From Streptomyces sp. SID13726 (GTDB lineage Bacteria > Actinomycetota > Actinomycetes > Streptomycetales > Streptomycetaceae), in NCBI RefSeq assembly GCF_010548375.1, contig NZ_JAAGLY010000024.1:58619-122618 (forward strand): 64,000 bases of DNA, written 5' to 3'. Positions within the stretch are counted from its first letter, which is position 1. Every line of letters starts with the position of its first letter. Positions 24,770 through 33,463 of this stretch are shown here, in pieces. The position numbers and the translations under genes were made by a program. The notes under the pieces were generated by a model, which did not search any database, had not been told where the DNA came from, and saw only the letters and a list, made by a program, of their open reading frames with translations.

Positions 24770-27745
24770 TCATGCTCCATGCTCCAGTGCCTCCGCCAGC
24801 ACCTCGGCCAGATGCCGCCCCCGCACCCCCGCCACCTGCCCCAGCTGCGTCCGGCAGGAGAACCCGTCGGCCAGCACCACCGCGTCCTCGGGCGCCTCCC
24901 GTACGGCGGGCAGCAGCTGTTCCTCCGCGCAGGCACGCGACACCTCGAAGTGCCCTTTCTCGAAGCCGAAGTTGCCCGCCAGGCCGCAGCAGCCGCCGGC
25001 CAACTCCCCGGTGAGCCGCGCGGCTTCGCGCAGTCGGCGGTCGGCCGCGTCGCCGAGGACCGCGTGCTGGTGGCAGTGGGTCTGGCCGACGACCGGACGG
25101 TTCAGGGCCGGGGGCCGCCAGTCGGGGGCCAGTTGCTCCAGCGCCTCCGCGAAGGTGCGGACCCGGGCGGCGAGACGGGCGGCGCGCGGGTCGTCGTGGA
25201 GCAGTTCGGGGAGGTCGGTGCGCAGGGCGGCGGCGCAGCTCGGTTCCAGGACGACGAAGACCGGCTGCTCCGCCACGTCGTCCAGCTCCGGCAGCAGGAA
25301 CGGCTCCAGCAGGTTCAGTGTGCGCAGCAACACCGCACGGGCGCGGTCGAGTTGGCCGGTGGAGAGGTATGTCAGACCGCAGCAGACGCGGGCCCGGGGC
25401 CGCCTCCGCAGTGGGTGCACCTCGACGCTCTCCAGCTCGCTGTCGTCCGTCCGCCGCACCCGCCACGGCCACGTGGGCGGTTCCAGGACGCCCAGCCCCG
25501 CCGCCTCGAGGACCCGTACGGCCGCCCGGCCGACGTCCGGCGAGAAGTGCTCGGTGAAGGTGTCCGGCCAGAGGTAGACCGTCGTGTCCGGCAGGTCGGC
25601 GGGCCGCCGCCCCGAGCGCGCCAGGCCCACCCACTCCCGCATCCGCTCCCGGTTCCGCCGCCGCAGCCACCGGCTGAACGTCTCCGTCGCCACCCGCGGA
25701 ATCCCCCGCTCGCCCGCGATCCCGCCGAGCCGCTTCCCGACGGCCGCCAACGACCGTACGGAAGCAAGGGAGTTGACCACGGAGGCCGCCCGCATACGGT
25801 CCACCCAGCGCAGCCAGAACGGCAGCCGGCCCATGCTGTAGTGGGCGGCGGGCCGCAGGCGCCCCGCGTAGTGGTGGTGCAGGAACTCCGCCTTGTACGT
25901 GGCCATGTCGACCCCGACCGGGCAGTCGGACCGGCAGCCCTTGCAGGACAGGCACAGGTCCAGCGCGTCCCGCACCTCCTCGGACCGCCAGCCGCCGGTG
26001 ACCACGGCACCCGCCTCACCCGTCTCACCCGCCTGGCCCGCTACCCCCGCCAGCATCTCGTGCAGCAACCGGGCCCGCCCGCGCGTGGAGTGCGCCTCCT
26101 CGCCGGTGGCCCGGAAGGACGGGCACATCACGGCGGACCCGGCCGCCGACGTCGTACGACATTTCGCGACGCCCACGCAGCGCCGTACGGCCGCGGAGAA
26201 GTCACCGCCGTCGGAGGGATAGCCGAAGGCGACGTCGACCGGCTCGCGGGGCAGGACCGAGAAGCGGAGGTTGGTGTCGAGGGGTGCCGGGCGGACCAGC
26301 ATCCCGGGGTTGAGCAGGTCGTCCGGGTCCCAGACCGCCTTGGCGCGCTCGAACAGCGACACCATCTCCGTGCCGTACATCCGGGGCAGCAACTCGGCCC
26401 GGGCCTGTCCGTCCCCGTGCTCGCCGGACAGCGAGCCGCCGTGCGCGGTGACCAGGTCGGCGAGTTCCTCGGAGAAGCGCCGGAAACGGGCGATGCCCGG
26501 CTCGGTGAGCAGGTCGAAGTCGATGCGGACGTGGATGCAGCCGTCGCCGAAGTGGCCGTACGGGGTGCCTCGGAAACCGTGCGAGGTCAGCAGCGCGCGG
26601 AAGTCCCTCAGATACGCGCCGAGCCGCTCGGGCGGCACCGCGCAGTCCTCCCAGCCGGGCCAGGCCTCGGAACCGTCCGGCATCCGGGTGGCCGTACCAC
26701 TGGCGTCCTCGCGGATCCGCCACAGGGCCCGCTGCCCGGCGGGGTCGGTCACCACGAGCGCGTCGAGGACGTCGGCCGCGCGCACGATCCGCTCCGCACG
26801 CGCGCGTGCCTCCTCCGGCGACTGCCCGCCGGTCTCCACGAACAGCCACGCCCCGCCCCTGGGCAGCGCGACCACCGAGGGCACCAGGTCGGCCGCCATG
26901 CCCTCCACCGTCAGGGGGCGGTGCGCGAGCAGCCCGGCGGCAGCCTCGGCCGCCGCGCCCTCGTCCGCGTACCCCAGCACCGCGAGCGCACGCGCGCGTG
27001 GCGCTTCCACCAGTCGTACGACGGCCTCGGTCAGGATGCCGAGCGTGCCCTCGCTGCCGCAGAAGGACCGGGCGAGATCCGTTCCGTGCTCGGGGAGCAG
27101 CGCGTCCAGGGCGTACCCGGAGATCCGGCGGGGCAGCCGCGGGAACCCGGTCCGCAGCCGCGCGAGCTCCCCGTCGACGAGTTCCCGCAGTCCGTCCGGC
27201 GCCCCGGCCCACCCCTGCCCGAGCCGCAGCCGGCGCCCCCGCGCGGTGACCACGTCCAGCTCACGCACGCTGTCCGCGGTCGTGCCCCACGCCACCGAGT
27301 GCGAGCCGCACGAGTTGTTCCCGATCATCCCGCCGAGCGTGCAGCGGCTGTGCGTGGAGGGATCAGGCCCGAACCGCAGCCCGTGCGGGGCGGCGGCCTC
27401 CTGGAGCCGGTCGAGCACGAGACCAGGCTGTACGACGGCGGTCCGTGCCTGCGGATCCACCGACAGGAGCCGGTTCATGTGCCGGGTGAAGTCCAGCACC
27501 ACCCCGGTCCCGGTGGCCTGCCCGGCGATGGAGGTACCGCCGCCGCGGGGGACCACGGGAACACCGTGCTCCCGGCACACCGCCAGCACCGCCGCCACAT
27601 CGTCGGCGTCTCTGGGCGCGACCACCCCGAGCGGGACCCGCCGGTAGTTGGAGGCGTCCATGGTGTTCAGGGCCCGCGAGGTGACGTCGAACCCGACCTC
27701 ACCCCGGACCGCTTTCCGCAGCGCTGCCTGGAGCTGCTCCGTCAT
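24770..27745 (-). CDS. FAD-linked and Fe-S oxidoreductase (D-lactate/glycolate dehydrogenase-like)
   Basis: A 991-aa cytosolic or membrane-associated dehydrogenase. Residues about 20-500 are a VAO-type FAD domain (VPRGGGTSIAGQATG, TLGGMIGNNSCGSHS, GEHGDGQARAELL); the C-terminal half holds an iron-sulfur motif CLSCKGCRSDCPVG, a second more degenerate cysteine cluster (CVGVAKCRTT...CPSFRATGEE) and CCG-type domains (QTHCHQH and CCGLAGNFGFE). This is the fused FAD/Fe-S form of D-2-hydroxyacid dehydrogenases that pass electrons to the respiratory chain. GGAGGT precedes the chosen ATG; the frame is open further upstream but without support. Confidence 0.9.
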   Translation of the reverse strand: MTEQLQAALRKAVRGEVGFDVTSRALNTMDASNYRRVPLGVVAPRDADDVAAVLAVCREHGVPVVPRGGGTSIAGQATGTGVVLDFTRHMNRLLSVDPQARTAVVQPGLVLDRLQEAAAPHGLRFGPDPSTHSRCTLGGMIGNNSCGSHSVAWGTTADSVRELDVVTARGRRLRLGQGWAGAPDGLRELVDGELARLRTGFPRLPRRISGYALDALLPEHGTDLARSFCGSEGTLGILTEAVVRLVEAPRARALAVLGYADEGAAAEAAAGLLAHRPLTVEGMAADLVPSVVALPRGGAWLFVETGGQSPEEARARAERIVRAADVLDALVVTDPAGQRALWRIREDASGTATRMPDGSEAWPGWEDCAVPPERLGAYLRDFRALLTSHGFRGTPYGHFGDGCIHVRIDFDLLTEPGIARFRRFSEELADLVTAHGGSLSGEHGDGQARAELLPRMYGTEMVSLFERAKAVWDPDDLLNPGMLVRPAPLDTNLRFSVLPREPVDVAFGYPSDGGDFSAAVRRCVGVAKCRTTSAAGSAVMCPSFRATGEEAHSTRGRARLLHEMLAGVAGQAGETGEAGAVVTGGWRSEEVRDALDLCLSCKGCRSDCPVGVDMATYKAEFLHHHYAGRLRPAAHYSMGRLPFWLRWVDRMRAASVVNSLASVRSLAAVGKRLGGIAGERGIPRVATETFSRWLRRRNRERMREWVGLARSGRRPADLPDTTVYLWPDTFTEHFSPDVGRAAVRVLEAAGLGVLEPPTWPWRVRRTDDSELESVEVHPLRRRPRARVCCGLTYLSTGQLDRARAVLLRTLNLLEPFLLPELDDVAEQPVFVVLEPSCAAALRTDLPELLHDDPRAARLAARVRTFAEALEQLAPDWRPPALNRPVVGQTHCHQHAVLGDAADRRLREAARLTGELAGGCCGLAGNFGFEKGHFEVSRACAEEQLLPAVREAPEDAVVLADGFSCRTQLGQVAGVRGRHLAEVLAEALEHGA

Positions 27746-27860
27746 ACCTCCAGCAAACCAGCCCGGCTGTCGCCCGGGTCGTCGGCTCCGGCGCACGTCT
27801 CAGCAGGCGGACCACGTCTCAGCCGACGGACTACGTTTCACCCACGTTTCCCCCACCGGC

Positions 27861-27866
27861 TAACCT
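27861..27866 (+). promoter_or_regulatory. Possible leaderless promoter -10 box of serC (TAACCT)
   Basis: TAACCT stands six bases before the serC GTG, which lacks a ribosome binding site, as expected for a leaderless mRNA. Confidence 0.45.
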
Positions 27867-27872
27867 CCATGC

Positions 27873-28991
27873 GTGGCTGAGATCCAGATTCCCGCTGACA
27901 TCAAGCCCGCCGACGGTCGTTTCGGCGCGGGCCCCTCCAAGGTGCGGACGGAAGCGCTGGACGCGCTGGCCGCCACCGGTACCTCCCTCCTCGGCACCTC
28001 CCACCGCCAGGCCCCGGTGAAGAACCTGGTCGGCAAGGTGCGCGAGGGCATCAGTGACCTGTTCTCCCTCCCCGAGGGCTACGAGGTCGTCCTCGGCAAC
28101 GGCGGGTCCACCGCGTTCTGGGACGTCGCGACGCACGGCCTGATCGAGAACAAGTCCCAGCACCTGACGTTCGGCGAGTTCTCGTCGAAGTTCGCGAAGG
28201 CGTCCAAGCTCGCGCCCTGGCTGGCCGAGCCGACGGTCATCACCTCCGACCCCGGCACGCACCCCGAGCCTCAGGCGGAGGCGGGCGTCGACGTGTACGC
28301 CTTCACGCACAACGAGACGTCGACGGGTGTCGCGGCCCCGATCAAGCGGGTCGCGGGCGCGGACTCCGGGTCCCTGGTCCTGGTCGACGCCACCTCCGGC
28401 GCCGGCGGCCTCCCGGTGGACGTGTCGGAGACGGACGTCTACTACTTCGCCCCGCAGAAGTCCTTCGCCTCCGACGGCGGCCTGTGGGTCGGCGTGTTCT
28501 CCCCGGCCGCGATCGAGCGCGCCGAGCGGATCCACGCCTCCGGCCGCCACGTCCCGGAGTTCTTCAGCCTCCCCACGGCGATCGACAACTCCCGCAAGAA
28601 CCAGACGTACAACACCCCGGCCCTGGCCACCCTGTTCCTCCTCAACGAGCAGCTGGAGTGGCTCAACGGCCAGGGCGGCCTCGCCTGGTCGACGGCCCGC
28701 ACGAAGGACTCCTCGACCCGCCTCTACACCTGGGCGGAGGAGTCCAAGCACGCGACCCCGTTCGTCACGGACGCCGCCAAGCGCTCCCAGGTCATCGGCA
28801 CGATCGACTTCGCCGACGACATCGACGCCGCCGCCGTCGCCAAGGTCCTCCGCGCCAACGGCATCGTCGACACCGAGCCCTACCGCAAGCTCGGCCGCAA
28901 CCAGCTCCGCGTCGCGATGTTCCCGGCGATCGACCCGGCGGACGTCGAGGCGCTGACGAAGTGCGTCGACTATGTGATCGAGAAGCTGTAG
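27873..28991 (+). CDS. serC: Phosphoserine aminotransferase
   Basis: A 372-aa PLP enzyme that converts 3-phosphohydroxypyruvate and glutamate to O-phosphoserine in serine biosynthesis (and may serve pyridoxal synthesis). The actinobacterial SerC pattern is clear: IPADIKPADGRFGAGPSKVR at the N-terminus, GNGGSTAFWDV, THNETSTGV, VDATSGAGGLPVD and the PLP lysine in YYFAPQKSFASDGGLW. Full length for the actinobacterial class. It is divergent from the FAD/Fe-S oxidoreductase and followed by a strong terminator, so it is a single-gene transcript. Confidence 0.95.
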   Translation: MAEIQIPADIKPADGRFGAGPSKVRTEALDALAATGTSLLGTSHRQAPVKNLVGKVREGISDLFSLPEGYEVVLGNGGSTAFWDVATHGLIENKSQHLTFGEFSSKFAKASKLAPWLAEPTVITSDPGTHPEPQAEAGVDVYAFTHNETSTGVAAPIKRVAGADSGSLVLVDATSGAGGLPVDVSETDVYYFAPQKSFASDGGLWVGVFSPAAIERAERIHASGRHVPEFFSLPTAIDNSRKNQTYNTPALATLFLLNEQLEWLNGQGGLAWSTARTKDSSTRLYTWAEESKHATPFVTDAAKRSQVIGTIDFADDIDAAAVAKVLRANGIVDTEPYRKLGRNQLRVAMFPAIDPADVEALTKCVDYVIEKL

Positions 28992-29325
28992 CGAGTAGTC
29001 GTACGACGAGAAGGGCGCCCGGCATCCCGCCGGGCGCCCTTCGTCTTTCGTAGACGGCGTCGCGCGTCACGTCCTGGGCGGTCGGCCATTCCAGGACTTC
29101 CCACAGGGGCCCGTACCCGGCGTACTGCGTCTGGAGGGCCCCTCTGGGAAACCTCCGACGTCATCGCACGTCTCCACGTGTCCGATCGCATCCCCGGAGT
29201 GACGCGATCAACCCCGTTCCCGGCATCAAACTCAGTGCCCCCGAGGCCAGTTGTGGTTGACATATTCAGACCCAGGGAGAAACATGAACCCGATTAAGAA
29301 TACGGATTCATATACGGAGGCCCGG
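28992..29325. other. Intergenic region with terminator, inverted repeats and a possible gene remnant
   Basis: Apart from the serC terminator this gap holds two further inverted repeats (GTCCTGG...CCAGGAC and AGGGGCCC...GGGCCCCT). On the minus strand a short open stretch around 29051-29145 would encode QYAGYGPLWEVLEWPTAQD followed by VTRDAVYE, with GC-rich third positions, but it has no start and runs into the terminator, so it is at best the tail of a lost gene. The TetR promoter lies at the right end. Confidence 0.4.
29011..29043. terminator. serC terminator, reverse complement of the 21.7-kb terminator
   Basis: A perfect 14-bp stem GAAGGGCGCCCGGC with loop ATCCC, then TCTTTC. The 33 bases are exactly the reverse complement of the core of the hairpin after the Rpn-like gene. 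Confidence 0.88.
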
Positions 29326-29982
29326 ATGAGCCCGAACACCCCCCGGCCCTTCTCGCCCTTCTCCTCCGGCCCGGGTCGCCCCCAGCAGCGCCGCAGTCAG
29401 GAGACCCACGCCGCCCTGCTGCGCGCCGCGGACGCCGGCTTCAGTGCCGACGGCTGGCGCGGCACCTCCGTGGAGCGGGTCGCGGCCGCCGCCGGCACCT
29501 CCGTGGGCAGCGTCTACACCCGCTTCGGCAGCAAGCGCGACCTGCTGCTCGCGGTGGTGGGCGAGCGCCTGGAGGAGATCACCGGCATCGTCGAGACGTC
29601 CGAGTTCAGCGAGCTGTTGCACAACCCGGTCGGCGGGCTCAGGGCCACCGTGGCACTCGTGGTGACCCGCCGGCGCGGTGCCGCCGGTCTGCTGACCGCG
29701 TGGTCCGACGCGTGTATCGACCACCCCGAGATGCGGGAGCTGGAGACCGGCATCCGCGACAGCATCGTCAAGCAGCTGCGGGACCGGCTGGAGCTGCTGT
29801 CGGCGCATCCGGGCATACGCTCGGAGATCAATCTGGACCAACTGGCCATCGCGGTATGCGCGTTGATCGAGGGCCTGCATCTCCCGCCGTGGACCGCCCT
29901 CAGCGACGACGAGGCCACCGACATCTGCTCCCGGCTCATCCTGCACACGTGCCTGCGCGACGAGGCGCTGCCACCGGGATAG
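29326..29982 (+). CDS. TetR family transcriptional regulator
   Basis: A 218-aa regulator. The TetR DNA-binding domain runs from about residue 25 (HAALLRAADAGFSADGW, then VERVAAAAGTSVGSVYTRFGSKRDLLL); the C-terminal ligand domain is not diagnostic. GGAGG with six-base spacing supports ATG at 29326; an in-frame ATG at 29284 after AGGGAGA would add 14 residues. TACGGA is repeated with a 12-bp period just before the start and could be part of an operator. No obvious target gene is adjacent except the coiled-coil protein downstream. Confidence 0.88.
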   Translation: MSPNTPRPFSPFSSGPGRPQQRRSQETHAALLRAADAGFSADGWRGTSVERVAAAAGTSVGSVYTRFGSKRDLLLAVVGERLEEITGIVETSEFSELLHNPVGGLRATVALVVTRRRGAAGLLTAWSDACIDHPEMRELETGIRDSIVKQLRDRLELLSAHPGIRSEINLDQLAIAVCALIEGLHLPPWTALSDDEATDICSRLILHTCLRDEALPPG

Positions 29983-30072
29983 CTCTTCGGCGGTAGTTCG
30001 TCGGCAGCGCTGTTCTCCGCGCCTCTGGGTGGGTTGCAGTCGGAGCAAGTCCAGGCTGCACCCACCGCTTTT

Positions 30073-30102
30073 AGGGGCGCGGGGAACTGCGCGACCAGCC
30101 CC
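30073..30102. repeat. Dispersed 30-bp hairpin element, copy C
   Basis: Reverse orientation of copies A and B (AGGGGCGCGGGGAACTGCGC / GACCAGCCCC), in the gap between the TetR and coiled-coil genes, where it may terminate the TetR transcript. Confidence 0.75.
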
Positions 30103-30204
30103 AACGCACCCGCAGCCGAGAGACGCCCGATCCCTCATCCCCCCCACACGCCACAGACGAGGTGACCATGTCCGACAACCAGACCACGCTCCCCGCCCGG
30201 AGCG

Positions 30205-30891
30205 ATGAGTCCGCCCCCCCCACCCAGCGACAGCGACAGCGGCGGCGGCGGCAAGAAGAAGAGCTCCGGCATGCCCCGCCGCATCATCTTCATCGCCCCG
30301 CTGCTCTACCTCGGCATCCTCAGCGTCCTGCAGTTCAACTTCACCCGCATGCACTCCGCGCTCGTGCACATCCAGGACGGCACGACCTCCGGGCTCGCCC
30401 TGACGAACCAGCAGCTCAGCGACACCAACCGCAAACTGACCACGACCAACGACCAGTTGAGTCAGACGAACAAGAAGCTCGACGCCACCAATCAGCAACT
30501 GGGCACCACGAACAGGAAGCTCAACTCGACCAACGACCAGCTCGGCGTCACCAACAGGAAGCTCGCCGTGCTCGGTGAACTCGAGAACCGCATGATCGCG
30601 CTCAACGAGAACATGACGGCCATGCGGAAGCTGATGGAGCCGCTGCCCGGGACGGCCGCGAGGATATCCACCCTGAGCGGCCAGATCTCCCAGCTCAACA
30701 GCAGTGTCGGCGCCCTGGAGAAGGACGCCTCGTCGCTGCCCACCGTGGCCCGGAACATCGAGGCGATGCAGACGAGCATCGACTCCCTGTCCACGCAGAT
30801 GGGCGGGATGAACGGAACGCTGTCCAGCATGCAGGAGGACCTCAACGACATGGACGAGCGCCTGAAGATCATCCCCAAGCTGACCGGCTGA
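30205..30891 (+). CDS. Membrane-anchored coiled-coil protein with possible N-terminal frameshift
   Basis: The open frame encodes 228 residues: a Pro/Ser/Gly/Lys-rich start, a transmembrane helix (RRIIFIAPLLYLGILSVLQF) and a long extracytoplasmic coiled coil with a heptad repeat TN-x-x-L-x-x (TNRKLTTTNDQLSQTNKKL and on), then further coiled coil to the C-terminus. The ATG here has GGAG only two bases away. A better start exists at 30168 (GAGGTGACC before ATG, MSDNQTTLPARSDESAPP) in another frame; removing one C from the run of eight at 30214-30221 would join the two into one protein. Whether this is an assembly error or true slippage cannot be told. Function unknown. Confidence 0.75.
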   Translation: MSPPPPPSDSDSGGGGKKKSSGMPRRIIFIAPLLYLGILSVLQFNFTRMHSALVHIQDGTTSGLALTNQQLSDTNRKLTTTNDQLSQTNKKLDATNQQLGTTNRKLNSTNDQLGVTNRKLAVLGELENRMIALNENMTAMRKLMEPLPGTAARISTLSGQISQLNSSVGALEKDASSLPTVARNIEAMQTSIDSLSTQMGGMNGTLSSMQEDLNDMDERLKIIPKLTG

Positions 30892-30926
30892 GACCGATGA
30901 GTTCGGGGCACCGCGGTGCCAGGGAA

Positions 30927-30954
30927 AGGGTGCCCGGCATCCACCGGGCACCCT
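30927..30954. terminator. Bidirectional hairpin terminator
   Basis: An 11-bp perfect stem AGGGTGCCCGG / CCGGGCACCCT with a 6-base loop lies between the convergent coiled-coil and cellulase genes. Confidence 0.85.
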
Positions 30955-30973
30955 CCCCTGACGCACCCTCCCC

Positions 30974-32497
30974 TCAAGCAGCCGTACAGCTCACACCCGG
31001 CACACCCCCACCCGCCGGCGCTCCCCCGAACCCAAGACTCGCCGAACCGCCCACCGGAACACCACCGTTGTGGGAGGCGTTGACCGCCGTCACCGTCGAG
31101 CCGGTCTGGGTGTACGAGGCGTTCCACATGGAAGTGACCTTCTGCGCACCCGGCCAGGTCCAGGTGACCTTCCAGGAACTCAGGGCCGTGGAACCGGAGT
31201 TGGTGACCTTGACCTCGGCGTTGAAGCCGCTGCCCCAGTCGCTGCTGACGGAGTAGGTGGCTGTGCAGGCCGCCGTGCCGGGGTCACCCGGGCCTCCCGG
31301 ATCGCCCGGGTCGCCGCTGGGAGGGAAGCCCGGTGCCTTCACGCTCGCCAGGTAGCCGTCCTTCGCCGTGTCCACCGTCTGCCAGTCGTCCTTGAGGATT
31401 CCGCCGGTGTCACCGGAGTTGGGGTTCCACGACCAGAAGGTCCAGTGGAAGGAGTCGGCGCCGTACGTGGATGTCGGGCGCAGGTACGCCACCAGGGCCG
31501 CCAGCCATTTCTGGTCCACGGTCGATGCCAGCGTCGTGCCGAACTCGCCCACCCACACCGGCGCGATGTTCTGCTTGAAGATGTAGCCCCAGTACTTGTC
31601 CCAGATCCCCGGCATGTTCGCGGGGAACGTCGGGTCGCTGAACCAGCTCTGCTGGGCGACGGACGTGGCGTAGTCGTGGGCCGAGTACACGACCCGGTTC
31701 GCCACGTTCAGCTGGACCGGGTACTGGGCGACTCCCATCAGGTTGCCGCCCCACCAGCCCGAGACGCCGTTGAAGGTCTGCACGCCCTCCACGAAGATCA
31801 GCAGGTCGGGATTGACGGACAACACCGCGTTGCCCGCCCGCTGGGCCGCCAGGCGCCAGTCCAGAGAAGTGTCCCCGCAGCCCCAACAGGCGGGGTCGTG
31901 GGGCTCGTTGTGCAGGTCTATGCCTACGACCGTGTCCTGGCCCTTGTAACGCGTCGCCAGCGTCTTGAGGTTGGCGATCCACGTGGACTCCGGGACCGCG
32001 GCCGTGTACCAGAGCGCCGACTGCCCGCCGGCGTCCGGGCGGTGCCGGTCGAGGATGACCTTGAGGCCGTCCTGACCGGCGTACGACACGATTCTGTCGA
32101 GGACACCGAGGGAGTTCAGGCCCTGGAGGTCGGCGTTCTTGCCGCTGGAGAAGTCGATGCTGTTGGGGACCGTGCCCGACTTGAAGATGTCGTCGCTGAA
32201 CGGGATGCGGATGGTGTTGTAGCCCAGCGTCTTCATCTGGTCGATCATGGACTTGTAGTCGCGGGACCAGAGGCCGTGGACGACGTAGTTGCCGGTCTCG
32301 AAGCCGAACCAGTTGATCCCGGCGATCCGGACCGGCTGCCCGGAGGCGTCCAGGATCTGGCGGCCGCTGGTGTGCCAGTAGCCGGCGCCGGCGTCGGCCG
32401 CGCGGACCGTGTCGGCGCGGGCCGCCTGCACGCCGGCCAGCGGCAGCACGAGCGCCGCGGTCACCGCGCACAGCACTCTTCGCAAGCTGCGGAGCAT
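30974..32497 (-). CDS. Secreted GH5 endoglucanase with C-terminal CBM2
   Basis: A 507-aa extracellular cellulase. The signal peptide is residues about 1-28 (LCAVTAALVLPLAGVQAARA). The glycoside hydrolase family 5 domain follows (INWFGFETGNYVVHGLW, IPFSDDIF, the acid/base Glu in DLHNEPHD and the nucleophile Glu in VWVGEFGTT). A Gly-Asp-Pro linker (SGDPGDPGGPGDPG) leads to a family 2 carbohydrate-binding module with its planar Trp residues (SSDWGSGFNAEVKVTN, WKVTWTWPG, MWNASYTQ) and terminal disulfide cysteines. GAGGAAG precedes the chosen ATG. A perfect CebR-type operator sits 45 bases upstream, so it is probably induced by cello-oligosaccharides. Confidence 0.95.
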   Translation of the reverse strand: MLRSLRRVLCAVTAALVLPLAGVQAARADTVRAADAGAGYWHTSGRQILDASGQPVRIAGINWFGFETGNYVVHGLWSRDYKSMIDQMKTLGYNTIRIPFSDDIFKSGTVPNSIDFSSGKNADLQGLNSLGVLDRIVSYAGQDGLKVILDRHRPDAGGQSALWYTAAVPESTWIANLKTLATRYKGQDTVVGIDLHNEPHDPACWGCGDTSLDWRLAAQRAGNAVLSVNPDLLIFVEGVQTFNGVSGWWGGNLMGVAQYPVQLNVANRVVYSAHDYATSVAQQSWFSDPTFPANMPGIWDKYWGYIFKQNIAPVWVGEFGTTLASTVDQKWLAALVAYLRPTSTYGADSFHWTFWSWNPNSGDTGGILKDDWQTVDTAKDGYLASVKAPGFPPSGDPGDPGGPGDPGTAACTATYSVSSDWGSGFNAEVKVTNSGSTALSSWKVTWTWPGAQKVTSMWNASYTQTGSTVTAVNASHNGGVPVGGSASLGFGGAPAGGGVPGVSCTAA

Positions 32498-32540
32498 GTT
32501 CGCTGCTTCCTCTCGGAGGGGGAGCAGGTCCGGAACCCGG

Positions 32541-32556
32541 GTGGGAGCGCTCCCAC
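32541..32556. promoter_or_regulatory. CebR-type operator TGGGAGCGCTCCCA
   Basis: A perfect 14-bp palindrome (16 bp with flanking G/C) upstream of the cellulase gene matches the known binding site of the LacI-family cellobiose repressor CebR of Streptomyces. Confidence 0.9.
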
Positions 32557-32629
32557 CGTCCTGCACCTCCCATGGAAGTCAGGTCGCATGGACACGTCAA
32601 GGCATTCGGCGTCCCCTTGTCCGCGGACG

Positions 32630-33463
32630 TCACCGGCTCAGCTTCTGGAACCTCCGTACCGCCAGCGGCAGGAAGATCGCCGTCAGCACCACCGGCCACA
32701 CCCACGCCATCAGCAGCGCGTGCTGCTCGACCCAGGAGTCCCCGCCGCCGACCGGCGTCCCGAACAGGTCCCGGGTCGCCGCCGCCGTGGAGGAGATCGG
32801 GTTCCACGCGGCCACCGCGCCCAGCCAGTCGGGCATCAGCTGCGGTGCCACGAAGATGCTGGAGATCATCGTGAGGGGGAACGCGACCGCGAACAGGCCG
32901 CCCGCCGCCTCCGGGTTGGGGACCATCAGGCCCAGCCACACGCCGATCCAGATCAGCGCGAACCTGAGCCACAGCAGCAGTCCGAACGCGGCCAGGAAGC
33001 CGAGGCCGCCGTCGGGACGCCAGCCCATCGCCACCGCGGTCAGCATCATGATGGCCAACTCGGCACAGGCCACGAGGAGATCGGTCACCCCGCGCCCCGC
33101 GACCACCGCGGAGGACGCCATCGGCATCGAGCGGAACCGGTCGATCACGCCCTTCGTGGCGTCGTACACCACCAGGGTCGCGGTGTTGATGAAGCCGAAG
33201 GCCATCGTCATCACGAACATGCCGGGCATCAGGAAGTCCTTGTAGTCCCCGCCGCCGGGTACCTGCATGGCGCTGCCGAAGACATAGCCGTAGAGCAGGA
33301 CGGAGAGGATCGGGAAGCCCAACTGCCAGGCGATGTTGATGGGTTGGCGCTGGTAGTGGGTGAGGCCGCGGCGGACGATGTTCCAGACGTCGGCGAGGAC
33401 CCAGTAGGTGCGGCCGTGGGTGGCCTCCATGGTGCGGCCGGGCTCGGCCTCGATCGCGCTCAT
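32630..33463 (-). CDS. ABC-2 transporter permease, DrrB-like
   Basis: A 277-aa permease with six hydrophobic helices and the ABC-2 signature around GDYKDFLMPGMFVMTMAFG. Similar to daunorubicin-resistance DrrB proteins. It overlaps the DrrA-like ATPase gene by four bases and the pair is presumably controlled by the divergent TetR. A drug or lipid exporter is likely; the substrate is unknown. The C-terminus AIFLPLAVRRFQKLSR is typical of the subfamily. Confidence 0.92.
   Translation of the reverse strand: MSAIEAEPGRTMEATHGRTYWVLADVWNIVRRGLTHYQRQPINIAWQLGFPILSVLLYGYVFGSAMQVPGGGDYKDFLMPGMFVMTMAFGFINTATLVVYDATKGVIDRFRSMPMASSAVVAGRGVTDLLVACAELAIMMLTAVAMGWRPDGGLGFLAAFGLLLWLRFALIWIGVWLGLMVPNPEAAGGLFAVAFPLTMISSIFVAPQLMPDWLGAVAAWNPISSTAAATRDLFGTPVGGGDSWVEQHALLMAWVWPVVLTAIFLPLAVRRFQKLSR

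Noticed and set aside
24779..27880. 1033-codon plus-strand open frame opposite the FAD/Fe-S oxidoreductase
   Set aside because: Gly/Arg/Val/His-rich translation without any domain; the minus-strand frame has all flavin and iron-sulfur motifs.
28970..29263. 97-codon minus-strand frame downstream of serC
   Set aside because: Runs through the serC terminator, Arg-rich, and no ribosome binding site; only part of another frame there looks like a remnant.
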